DNA of 63,297 nucleotides from Thermoguttaceae bacterium. GTDB lineage: Bacteria > Planctomycetota > Planctomycetia > Pirellulales > Thermoguttaceae. Positions 38,301 to 42,948 of the stretch are shown piece after piece; positions within the stretch are counted from its first letter, which is position 1, and each line of letters opens with the position of its first letter. Position numbers and translations under genes: made by a program. The DNA lies in contig JAGBDN010000016.1 in assembly GCA_017937485.1 (NCBI GenBank), positions 1-63,297 of the forward strand, given 5' to 3'. A model generated the notes under the pieces. The model did not search any database. It was not told the origin of the DNA and saw only the letters and a program-made list of their open reading frames with translations.

Positions 38301-39609
38301 CGGAGTAGAGCGTCAAGTTTTCGAGAACGATAACGTTTCCTTCGATCGTGCGGTCGGCGGAAGCGTCCCCGACGATCGCGTCGATTTCGCCGAGGTCGGC
38401 CTTCGGATTGGCCAAGACGTCCGCGATCGTGTCGTTCTTTTCGTAAATATCGGCTTCGACGCCGTAACCGGGCATACGTTCGAGCGTCGTGAACGAATAA
38501 ACGTAAGGAACTTGACCTTCGACGGCGTTCGTTCCGACGATACGGTACGCGCCCGTTTCGCCGATCGTATCGTCCCAAACGACCGGGAGGGTGCGGATTT
38601 CGCCCTCGGTCGTCGAAACGACCATACCGGTGTAATAGCCTTTGTCGTTTTCGTTATAGAAGCCGTCCGCGTCGTCGGTCGTGAAGCCCCAAAGGGTGAG
38701 CCATTCTTTTTGCGGTTGTTGCGTCAACGCGTTCGTCGCGTCGCCGGCGATCGTCGAGAAGCGGATTTCAACGCCGACCGCGGCGCCGTTCGAAAGGTAT
38801 TCGGTTTGAATCCCGTAGAACGGCGACATAATATCGGACGCGAGGATTTCGCGGCAGTAATCGGTATAAGCGCTCCAAGTTCCGGTCGTCGACGGGAAGA
38901 GGTTGCCGGCGGTCGACTCTTCGTCGAGTTGCGCCCAACCTTCTTGACCTTGCGGCATATATTCGGCGGAACCGTTCATAAACCAAGCGAGACCGTAAAG
39001 GAGCGACGATTGGTCGTTCGTGAACGCGTCGGTAAAGTAATCGAACACTTGGTTTTCCGGTTTGACGTCGGAATCCGGGTCGACGGCTTCGGACGACGGG
39101 CCCCAACCGGCGTAGGTCAGCATATTCGCGAGAGTCGCGGCCCAGCCCATTTCGCTGTATTCGGCGACGTATTGAAGAATGTCTTCAACGCGGTCGTCGG
39201 CGTCGAATTCGGGCGTAATGGAAACGGCGATATCGGGCGCGGCGGCGGTCGGGGTGTCGTCCGCGATCGTCGCGTTCGAAACGAGGTCGCCGACGGTCGC
39301 TTGGAACGATTCCGGCTTCGAGACGAGCGTCGTTTCTTCGAAGTTTCCGTTCGAGACGGAGAAGGTCGGCGCGGCGGCTTTGACTTCGTTCAGCGCGGCG
39401 AGGTCGAATTCAACGACCGGCCCGACGAGCGTCGACGTTTGAGCGGCTTCGGCGTTCGCGGCGGCCAACAGCGTCGGGTCGACGGCGAGCAATTGCCGGT
39501 CTTCCAACGGCTCCATACCCAAACGACGCGACGGCGCGTTCGTCTTTTTCTTCGAGTGAAAAACGCGATTCACAAGACCGGACAGAAATTGCTTACCTTG
39601 TTGCGACAT
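23353..39609 (-). CDS. Giant surface protein with pseudo-IdeS, pseudo-caspase and nine CSLREA beta-helix blocks
   Basis: About 5,418 residues; ATG 39609 is preferred (AAGGA 9 nt upstream) over an ATG at 39618. Residue numbers count from the latter. It begins with a basic stretch and EPLEDRQLLA (about 36-45), the planctomycete export signal. Residues 140-370 resemble IdeS/Mac cysteine proteases (WAATLANMLTYAGW, WLTLWGF), but the Cys position is Gly158 and the His position Trp306. PPC-like domains follow (about 395-720, 1060-1200), then an FnIII-like domain (about 1220-1300). A caspase fold (about 1320-1520) has Gly1404 and Gly1453 at the His and Cys sites. From about 1600 there are nine units opening TVVTTxEDVVDPxDGxISLREA, with GGAIY repeats and most closing VDMGAYE (right-handed beta helix). 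Residues 4140-4330 are 27-residue tandem repeats. The C-terminus is acidic. Probably a cell-surface adhesin or matrix protein. Confidence 0.93.
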   Translation of the reverse strand: MSQQGKQFLSGLVNRVFHSKKKTNAPSRRLGMEPLEDRQLLAVDPTLLAAANAEAAQTSTLVGPVVEFDLAALNEVKAAAPTFSVSNGNFEETTLVSKPESFQATVGDLVSNATIADDTPTAAAPDIAVSITPEFDADDRVEDILQYVAEYSEMGWAATLANMLTYAGWGPSSEAVDPDSDVKPENQVFDYFTDAFTNDQSSLLYGLAWFMNGSAEYMPQGQEGWAQLDEESTAGNLFPSTTGTWSAYTDYCREILASDIMSPFYGIQTEYLSNGAAVGVEIRFSTIAGDATNALTQQPQKEWLTLWGFTTDDADGFYNENDKGYYTGMVVSTTEGEIRTLPVVWDDTIGETGAYRIVGTNAVEGQVPYVYSFTTLERMPGYGVEADIYEKNDTIADVLANPKADLGEIDAIVGDASADRTIEGNVIVLENLTLYSDASKDGADADPVDYYAFSLGQTASNSDYILLEYADAYGVSPLNVTLYLRGEDGSLSPIDPELYGYEPGRYDATFSKETVYNVGEDGKTYASTTCRHRISLAGLNPGGYGENQFYLKVEFANPTAAGQVNDGYKLTFHAGFDDSFEQNDEFEDVANAPVGTNGNLGVLFGPTVLTDLVLKQFNRNETSEVDWFRFEMTAEGTADSAVNLYYKSKFVQTNDGDLDIYLYKADDSDPRGYKLVTRSEKVVDNVESISLEGLEAGVYFVKIVGFKGASNVGYKLELVPGVCDVPDARLEVPADSAWESPLVVTTQKQSASETEVFQNETTIGADTDIYLNYSVAISENADYAGAALALYINGALVDAADVVAALNSEANVKGMLASTRERLISLFTTGLDMSAGEALTVADFNIGAVSDPTSLAGKYFDSSALAKNAVAIVLNPANYELGAFYAENASEPFSFFEGETVVVDGVEATYQNGAFVDASGAAIATTVGSVATLNRGNGEIALTKAFGTPLVDGSVAADYVANDGVAKEIEYLVDNNIATAYFALDNMDEDKFAPNGNPSEVVDNENPRETNPDLGVANIENLRPMLNENGEIVVDENGDALLNRVVEDLRVTGKTDASDAPIADWFKFDLKDDANAEKQNYENAYVRILLDSANPANTTGDLDLYLYKAVLNDPNSTFEEAYATGAYTLQLVGKSSGVSDVETINFADVNAAAGGKANRSITEGTYFVRVAGFNGSANQYDLELGGFTQSGAVVPTDPQDYFNDETTTLGKDAVTLLNSVATLAWEIPNSDYVSDVRVRYRALDADGNPGEWIVAGTYDRSATGCKIAGLEAGTKYEFQLQVKNYFTEQMTAEELEGYSVEEGWLCASVEKTTADFLNEVVYRAVIVGVSDYPGSANDLTAAANDAEAFREALLADPQWAEENITFLKNSGATKAAVLNALNDVAAASDDNDVIVFYFAGGGSAGFVGGESVGYLKTYGSQRSQYVSSLELTAAFDEIAAGSKLFFLDGGQVAKDVEETAINYKAFADSLTNSTKNGASDRPAQTSVLTAGANGQINPVGVLQRSEFSLALTAGIAELQKVGAVADEDAETGLPTDETQDAVPSDGRVTMQELADLLGADERLTKLELLPTYATNDVAEAVLANGEWSENDAFQEKWLAEKAIVVTTTVDAVDAHDGKISLREAAALLGTAIPSSSELVDGAKFTLGAGSVVTIGTTTGTLSESIVVEYAAGSFRTTEPCAVDTETKTIEFKKTNVAVAWTAEDWAAGSVSLTDDAGVAVADVEFKLYATVGSQIVDDERFEVDYLLKEGSTLTTAPQGGETLYVVAEGQGYKLKTAKGEDYARTTGLYLETEKGVFEEVKLSTRANVEQNVEMTKIVFDESLAGQALTVDESQAAIVFANGGIIDATNLKGEMTFDASTGALQISGTDLVSLIGVKITGATGSAIIVDEGAKFELANSLISGCDAGAEAVVSNAGWLSFVNVTFANCASESAMIANAGTLEIANSLFALNDGALVDGAYELADSNVDAGAEDAGFVDAANGDYRLAAFDAIPVDRGSNVATRLACGLVLDFDLAGSARIGLGGGSVDAGAFEFAPDAENLETPSTVVTTFEDIVNPTDGEISLREAFGYAGTTYEVETELQEGDVLTTADGRQLEVKNGLLVEFEGVSGTQTGMFYALQGVYMVDSYGETTALEEEQVVFLADGTEATVLNGKLVLASGIPVQEGAEITAADGSTGTLSYGAVADFVVGQAIAVELTATTVANLLPAGTAFDAGTYVATYQKNGTFAATVNVTTTDEATNKATTTQVAVTFTLPADAKFAFMIAETTTTETTDEETGETITTTNTTYTLDPEAPIGVIATSRAVDMQDGVYTLVEPLVEKIGGVETTIFEAGTTFTLERGVFYDVEGAVVELPRGTEMISPEGAQIVYRASNFAAADLEAGDVLTLEDGSERIYKEGLIVYESITLGTTITFESGLAAGVVELEKGEITVERAVTLDATTIGGLTIDAGGESRVFNVDTYRETSATASAYFAGLTIQNGAAEDGGLIYVAEGSNLKIADSTLQSATATRGGAVFNAGSFSIDANSKKTLVTDVEAEQGGAIYNEGTLSVGLATIDGATADAEGGAIYNVGTASLAGATIQDAIAGTDGGAVYNAGVLSATRGATISGSQAENGAAVYNVGTFSVNNATFADGVATGQGGALYNAGTASLTNAKMTGNEAGVEGGAVYNVGQFLATRSVFAENVGGAVVSTGSATLASSLVLANEGEYALAAFGADASLFLVNVTAVGNLGGVYASEGALTIYNSIIGGTVAQDDATFDAKYSMIETTVEALDSTNASVYAPDFANFDETADWTEWNLRLGAGSSALDAASSEYAFYLDFNGAKVALKVDFNGSSRETGTAVDMGAYEVDASSETPSTVVTTLEDTFDPYDGQISLREAIKYAATATGTDEASHTVTFSPDLFVFDKAGTITLSNGEAIYEDPFGGTARQDLGAIVLSGSVVITSEYVDEFGETKYYDITIDGRNETQLFVKTGEGDVEFRGFTFTNGKATGENKNGGAFELREGSLSLVDSVVANNYASKDGGAVYQNGGVFFAVNTVFYGNEAKRYGGAIAADAGKVYVYNSTIALNEAGIYGGVYSEDGLVTLANSIVAQNGGAQNVDVRAQNLEATTNLIGGMDAWRTVAGLNGNVVGTVLSPTDPRFVSTDPTSEDFLRLSADSPAINSGSNVYAFGPNGVRLKFDLNGDQRVVGTVVDMGAYESQYLDVPSTVVTTLADVVDQADGLISLREALAYAEEGSKITFDLADAFDATLRLENGAITLDKSIILDASNVPGGLTIEGDGDRIFNIENSAEVTLENVVLTGGEATEGGAIYMESGKLTAINCVFYGNEAAKTGGAIYAIGGDVKLLNTTIAGNEAQNFPGVYFGNANGLFELQNSIIAANASETSAAIENYDLHVTGTFAATASIVGAATEALQAYNGVNGVLVGSPEAFVDAGFVDEASNNYALRADSPAVNKGSNRLVGQAGYYASILLSGSNVRVISTDLNGDERLVGGTVDMGAYEYQTATEVPSVVVTTAEDVVDPFDGLISLREAIDYAGSAYNVDGYVQKVGTEITFDAALGGQTIALAETLDVTKCVTIDAVGLIGGLTLDAGDQFVVVKIDATPDSLASEVVLAGLTITGGFADCGAGVYSVGGDVQILNCVIYGNEAQTGAGVRVDGGSVSIVNTTITKNEASNAYGGLYSRGGQVALRNSIVALNTVNGETDGADVFLSGDFAIRSTLIGAAASWVANAYDGVAGNLVGAPNNPVDPSFTDWANNDFTLGKDADGFASVALNAGDNSLTVYPNGFVPATDAAGDPRFVGGSVDMGAYESPLGPTEIPSLIVTTAEDVVDPYDGDISLREAVAYANNYGLANTITFAPSINGSTFYLNSELKIGSDLTIDGLANNALGIVLTTSNDVADQRIINVDAGNVVLNGLTITNRRSERLQAGLDDLSIEKGGAIYVRTGSVSVYNSLITENAAEKGSAVYVNEANSTAYAKLVNCTVVANTTNGAKDGAAIYAELGGIQLYNTIVALNETTSGDVAQDVYQGVGFYNGATGTLFEFQAGDRLTLADGFAATYREDAFVENRTGKTTTIDNGATVWIADDSYRGYTEATYHNGEFRQYWWDEPIQIADGQEIVIGGELRSGLVGGQFGYFINGGVAATYRQDVFVDNNTGKTVYVGAGQTLVVDGGVETTLQYAFVDAEGAAVHFVEGQTIVVGEGVEATFKNGAFVDAQGNRIRFEEGQTFVAKIEATFTNGVFVDADGVAVQFTEGQTVVVGDAQATYSNGVFVDAEGVAVEFAEGDKIGLGEFEATFASGSFVDAQGNTHQVADGESVVVGKVQGVLTAVGAEEFVDANGAPATVKLGLNVIVKRGAANNFATVTYRASENATAYNSFVSRSDSLAALIAGQGCFIGSSELDLTKETNALFVDADNQDYHLNADALATNAGNNVYFQQGSYNETGTFNGTFDSLDLDGNRRIYYTTTDMGAFENQKAKDAPFGAVEGKSVELLVSTGADVVDPTDGKTSLREALELTDRMTALGYDDITIRFTGAHTVKVGETALQVNSPVTILGRNGVIDCLNANSAFLVDTNGSVVIENLEIKNGSAIDGGAIKLTGGELILANLLIDNCEAQIYGGALYADAGTKATLYNVTIAKNVAVDGAGVYGAAGSNVKIYNSIVATNRSATAGVSPTDVYFAGNDFELAYTLVGNAGTEANAAKLRAKSTGSQIGYGVDREINPSFINASDGNFRLTLSNPVKSPAIGTGSPQYVYNGYSSDLNGQGYGYGSEGGVSLGAYQVSREAESSVVTTLEDVVNPFDGVTSLREAINYVQGRDNLYGASCGSVDDSVYGTTSNAMNDASIYSATFYNAITFDPSLAGGTIRIDGELGGFSFRAGGASHSVMDYMIDASSLSGLGGITIDASELQGGGLGGGALFSLQGRANLDANPKLYYPVGLDLRGLRVVGNGGGTGVFGTPWSILTMRNCLFEGFGDAVFLADNYDTSSDGGTFHVYNSTILGSLYSGGRSFIYNSIVTGQATYSPWGFGSLNSYNSYVYAGGGSLTATITGGMPNEYFVDPANGDYRLARYSLAVNGGSAEYLRTLEQVHAPNETDLNGNLRVSDGIVDMGCYESQYMVDKPSSTVTTELDVVDPTDGLISIREALAYAEQKSSLYGNTVTFDASLDGKTIVLDGVIELTRDITFDGAGVDITLSGDGKNGIFTISTYDGVPNTNSVFLRNLTLADGYTTKNGGAINIERGNVYMSGLNIYGCESMQYGGAIYAEDSEITLVDCRIGGNKAAYYGGVVNQYGSTVLIRSVVAENVGTTKSADLWGFYPNNYANSRYSVVGFVKDVLIKTDEQYGNLVGTEANPLKPFVAATVGNLELKPEYANALAPASAAVLDDAFAAFVDEEDAELAVDLAVLEETVFDDDLFASFEQF
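26630..27190 (-). repeat. Coding tandem repeats of about 27 residues in giant protein
   Basis: Seven or more units of the type ATFxNGxFVDAxGxxVxFxEGQTVVVG, each about 80 bp, inserted within one beta-helix block. Units are diverged, so this is an old or rapidly evolving array. Confidence 0.75.
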
Positions 39610-40432
39610 TGTGTTCATTCCTTGAGTAAATAATAACCGAACGCGGCGCGAACGAACGAAAGCGGATCCAAACCTTCGTCGACGCCAAACCGCGCGCCTT
39701 TTTTCTCTTTTTTACCGCCGTATTTTAACGTTAAGTAATCGATACGATCGAAACCCCGAACCGACCGAAATCGCTTCGAAGCCGACGACCGAGACCGACG
39801 GCGCGCTCTTCCAAAGGAAAAAAGACGCGCTCCGACGTCGTCCCGTCCCGTCGCCGCGCTGGACGTCGAGACGGGCGTTCGCGACCGACGCGCTCTTTGC
39901 CTCCGAACAAGTTCGGAAAGACGTCGAAAAGGAAATCGCCGGTCGTCGCGGCGTTCGATTTCCTTTGGACGCGCAGGTCGCCTATTGGGACGTATTCTTA
40001 TTTAGTTTAACGTAACTTGTCAAAAAATACTATATAAAAATATAAAAATTTTAGCGACCGGCGCGTTTTGGCCGTCGGTCGTTCGGGATACGCCGATTTT
40101 ACCAATAACGCCGACGCAATCGAAAAACGCTTCTTTGCCGAAAAAAGCCGAAATTTCCGGCGTTTTCCACCGACGTTTCTCTAAAACCCCGCTAAAAATT
40201 TTCCTAATTTAACCGTCTTACCCAGCCTAACCAAACCTCCTTTTTTATTGATATTTGCTCGACGCGGACAAAACGCCGTAGCTTTCGACGCGCCGGGCGT
40301 CGGGGCGTTCCGAAAAAACGTCGCGGCGTTTCAAAATTAAAGAAAAAAGCAAGAAAATCGGCGGAAAAATTTCGCCGGCGTCGTTCCGTTTCAAAAACGA
40401 TTCGAAAGCGCGGAAATTGTTCGCCGTCCCGA
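39610..40432. other. Long intergenic region between giant gene and pfp
   Basis: About 820 bp with no credible gene. On the minus strand a perfect TTGACA (40019-40024) sits upstream of a weak TAAGAA, and a TAAAAT (39722-39727) lies nearer the giant gene; either could be its promoter, giving a leader of 100-370 nt. An AT-rich patch occupies 40020-40055. The first 200 bp show nothing recognisable. Confidence 0.45.
40199..40245. repeat. Nonamer-period array
   Basis: Minus-strand units tttggttag, gctgggtaa, gacggttaa, attaggaaa, 9 bp apart; more diverged than the others. Confidence 0.4.
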
Positions 40433-40460
40433 TTGCAAAATTTTCCGCTTGTAATAAAAT
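40433..40460 (+). promoter_or_regulatory. Promoter of pfp
   Basis: TTGCAA, 16-bp spacer, TAAAAT; leader of about 205 nt to the ATG at 40672. Confidence 0.6.
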
Positions 40461-40671
40461 AGAGTCAATGGATTTTGGAGCGGAGCGGGTCGACGCGTTC
40501 TTTCGACCGCTTCCGCCGCGCCGCTCCTCTTTCGTCGACCGTTGAAATCGCGACTTTTACCCGCTTGCCGCGCCGCCGAGTTTCGCTCGTTCCCCGAGCC
40601 TCGCTCGCCGCCTTGGTTCGCCTTGTTTTCCCGATTTCGACATTTTATCCAAACAGAAAGGTTTTCCCAAT

Positions 40672-42036
40672 ATGACGACCGCGCTTGACAGTCCTTCGCG
40701 TCCGAACACGGATATTAAACGAGTCGCTATCCTCTTCTCCGGCGGGCCGGCCCCGGCCGCGAACGCCGTCATCGGCGGCGCCGCTATCTGCTTCGCTCGC
40801 GCCGGCGTCGAAGTTTACGGCATGCTCAACGGCTACACGCACCTCGTCGACTACAAAGAAGGCGACGTTCTGAAAGAAGGCGAAGCCTACGTCCGTCTCG
40901 ACAAATGCACCGCCGAAGGTCTCCGCACCCGTCAAGGCATCTGCATCGGCACCGCGCGCGCCAACCCGGGCAAACACCTCAAAACCCCGGCCGACCTCGA
41001 AGACGCCGAAAAGCTCGCCCCGATGGAAACCGTCTACCAAGCGCTCTGCTCGCTCGGTATCGACGCGCTCGTCTCGATCGGCGGCGACGACACGCTCACC
41101 ACGGCCGCGAAGTTCAAGCTCTTTATGGATCGCAAACCGGCCGACGCGAAACGTATTAAGGTCGTTCACCTCCCGAAAACGATCGACAACGACTACGAAG
41201 GTATTCCGTTCACGTTCGGTTACTTCACCGCGGTCGAACTCCTCGCGAAGCAAGTTCGCAACCTCTTGGCGGACAGCGAAGCGGCGGGCGCCGGTTTCGT
41301 TTGCCAATTGATGGGGCGCGCCGCGGCTTGGTTGGCTTACGGCGCCTCGATCGCCGGCGAAGCCAGCGCGGTCGTCGGTCTCGAAGACATCGACGAAAGC
41401 TGGAAGACGACTGAAGTTACGATCGACCCGGAAACCGGCAAGGAAGTCCTCGACGCGGACGGCAAACCGGTTATGCGCACGATCGTCGACATGTCGCACG
41501 TCGTTAATCACTTGGTCGACCTCGTGATCGCTCGCGAAAAAGAAGGCAAAAAAGCGTTCGTCGCGATCATCTCCGAAGGCGTCGCCGAATTCCTTCCGCA
41601 AGAAGAAATCAAAAAGTGCATTTCGATGGACGAATATCAATCGCTCAAACCGGACACCTTCGGGCACTTCCCGGTTTCGCAGCTCAAATACTCGTCCCGT
41701 TTGGGCCGTTTGATGGCGGAAGAATACAAACGCCGCACCGGCAAGAGTCGCAAATTCAACGGTTTGCAATTCGGTTACGAAGTTCGTTGCAACCAACCGA
41801 CGGCTTACGACGTCATCGTCGGCAGCCAAATCGGCGTCGGCTGCTACCGCGCGCTTTGCGAAGACGGCAAGAACGGCGTCATGATCTCGGTCAACAGCGG
41901 TTCCGACCCGATGGGCCTCACGTTCCCGGCGTTCGAAGACCTCATCAACATGAGCAAACTTCGCGCTTACCAACGCCCGATCAAAGTCGGTAGCGACATG
42001 CACAAACTCGCGCGTTACCTCGAAGCGTGGAAGTAG
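40672..42036 (+). CDS. pfp: 6-phosphofructokinase, pyrophosphate-dependent type
   Basis: 454 residues of the PFKA family. The phosphate-donor site reads GGDDTL (137-142) and the substrate loop PKTIDND (168-174). Both the second Asp and the Lys are hallmarks of PPi-dependent enzymes, where ATP enzymes have GGDGS and PGTIDND. It would make fructose 1,6-bisphosphate reversibly from fructose 6-phosphate and PPi in the cytoplasm. The sequence contains an insertion (about 245-275, EVTIDPETGKEVLDADGKP) near the active-site face. GAAAGG lies upstream of the ATG. The 3' end and stop codon are duplicated in tandem just downstream. Confidence 0.93.
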   Translation: MTTALDSPSRPNTDIKRVAILFSGGPAPAANAVIGGAAICFARAGVEVYGMLNGYTHLVDYKEGDVLKEGEAYVRLDKCTAEGLRTRQGICIGTARANPGKHLKTPADLEDAEKLAPMETVYQALCSLGIDALVSIGGDDTLTTAAKFKLFMDRKPADAKRIKVVHLPKTIDNDYEGIPFTFGYFTAVELLAKQVRNLLADSEAAGAGFVCQLMGRAAAWLAYGASIAGEASAVVGLEDIDESWKTTEVTIDPETGKEVLDADGKPVMRTIVDMSHVVNHLVDLVIAREKEGKKAFVAIISEGVAEFLPQEEIKKCISMDEYQSLKPDTFGHFPVSQLKYSSRLGRLMAEEYKRRTGKSRKFNGLQFGYEVRCNQPTAYDVIVGSQIGVGCYRALCEDGKNGVMISVNSGSDPMGLTFPAFEDLINMSKLRAYQRPIKVGSDMHKLARYLEAWK

Positions 42037-42170
42037 TCGAAAACTCGACGCAAAGCGCCGACTTTAACAACAAGGCGGCGCGATACGCGTAAACTCGCCC
42101 GCTACCTCGAAGCGTGGAAGTAGTCAAAAAACTCGACGCAAAGCGCCGACTTTAACAACAAGGCGGCGCG
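42004..42170. repeat. Tandem duplication of pfp 3' end
   Basis: Copy 1 (42004-42082) covers the last codons of pfp, the stop and a hairpin GCGCCG...CGGCGC. Copy 2 (42091-42170) repeats it with a few substitutions and one extra base, 87 bp away. Confidence 0.93.
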
Positions 42171-42501
42171 GCGCTAACTTTCGTTAGCGATCGACGTTTG
42201 CGTTCGCTCGGCCCTCGGTTTTCGTTCGGAAATCGGGGGCCGTCGTTTTTTAGGCGGCGGACGCGACTCCGTTTTTCTCCGTTTCGTCGTCGTTCGTCTT
42301 CGTCTTACGTCGCTTGCCGAGCGTTTCGTTTCGCCGTCTTTTTTCGCCGCGCCTTCTCCGGCCTCGTTCCTTGCTCGACCTATTCGACGCAACTTTTGTT
42401 CTCCGGCGCGCCTCTTCCTTTAACACAATCTCTTTTCTTTCGCCTCTTCGTCGTTTTTTGAGAAATTTTGAGAAAAACGTCAAAAAACGACGTTTCGCCC
42501 C
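42171..42501. other. Intergenic region before tRNA-Ile
   Basis: About 330 bp of unannotated sequence. Frames on both strands are Arg/Ser-rich shadows without ribosome binding sites. Nothing recognisable apart from A/T-rich stretches at 42440-42490. Confidence 0.4.
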
Positions 42502-42529
42502 TTGCGCTTTTCGGAAAACGCGTTAGAAT
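42502..42529 (+). promoter_or_regulatory. Promoter of tRNA-Ile
   Basis: TTGCGC, 16-bp spacer, TAGAAT, 36 bp before the tRNA. Confidence 0.65.
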
Positions 42530-42565
42530 AATAGCGTCGTTAGGGGAAAGTTTCCTCAACGCGGC

Positions 42566-42640
42566 GGGCGCATAGCTCAGTTTGGTTAGAGCGCGTCCCT
42601 GATAAGGACGAGGTCCATGGTTCGAGTCCATGTGCGCCCA
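42566..42640 (+). tRNA. tRNA-Ile (anticodon GAU)
   Basis: 75-nt cloverleaf: acceptor GGGCGCA/TGCGCCC, D stem GCTC/GAGC, anticodon stem CGTCC/GGACG with loop CTGATAA (anticodon GAT), T loop TTCGAGT, discriminator A. It stands alone, not within an rRNA operon, with its own promoter and terminator. Confidence 0.97.
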
Positions 42641-42645
42641 CTTGA

Positions 42646-42675
42646 AAGCTCCGAAAGCGATTTCGGGGCTTTTTT
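42646..42675 (+). terminator. Terminator after tRNA-Ile
   Basis: 11-bp stem with one G-U pair closed by a GCGA (GNRA) tetraloop, then a T run. Confidence 0.9.
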
Positions 42676-42866
42676 CGTTTCTTGGCGTTTCGCAACGTTT
42701 CGCTCTTTTCTCCCGCCGCGACTTTCGTCATTTTAATCGCCTGCAAGCGTTCGCCGTCTTTTCTCCGGACGTTTTTTCCGTTCGCCGTTCCCCCGCCGGA
42801 ATCCGCCTTCGTTTCGCCGGGACGTTCGCCGCGGTCTCCGGATTCGCGTTCGCTTCGCCGCCCGAT

Positions 42867-42908
42867 AAAAAAACGCCGCGACGGTTCGTTTTTCCGTCGC
42901 GGCGTTTT
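42867..42908 (-). terminator. Terminator after miaB (bidirectional)
   Basis: 13-bp stem AACGCCGCGACGG with its complement, 9-nt loop, T runs on both strands. Confidence 0.85.
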
Positions 42909-42948
42909 CAGTCTGCCTATTCTGCGTTGTTTCGCTAATCCGCCAACT
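42905..42948. repeat. Nonamer-period array at miaB 3' end
   Basis: Minus-strand units ttagcgaaa, caacgcaga, ataggcaga, ctgaaaacg directly after the miaB stop. Confidence 0.45.

Noticed and set aside
29539..39633. Antisense open frame of 3,364 codons on the plus strand opposite the giant gene
   Set aside because: The sense gene rarely uses TTA, CTA or TCA codons, so antisense stops are scarce. The product is Arg/Val/Asp-rich without domains, and the sense strand has clear families.
42540..42746. Minus-strand frame over tRNA-Ile reading GLEPWTSSLSGTRSNQTELCAR
   Set aside because: A well-known spurious translation of a tRNA gene and its flanks.
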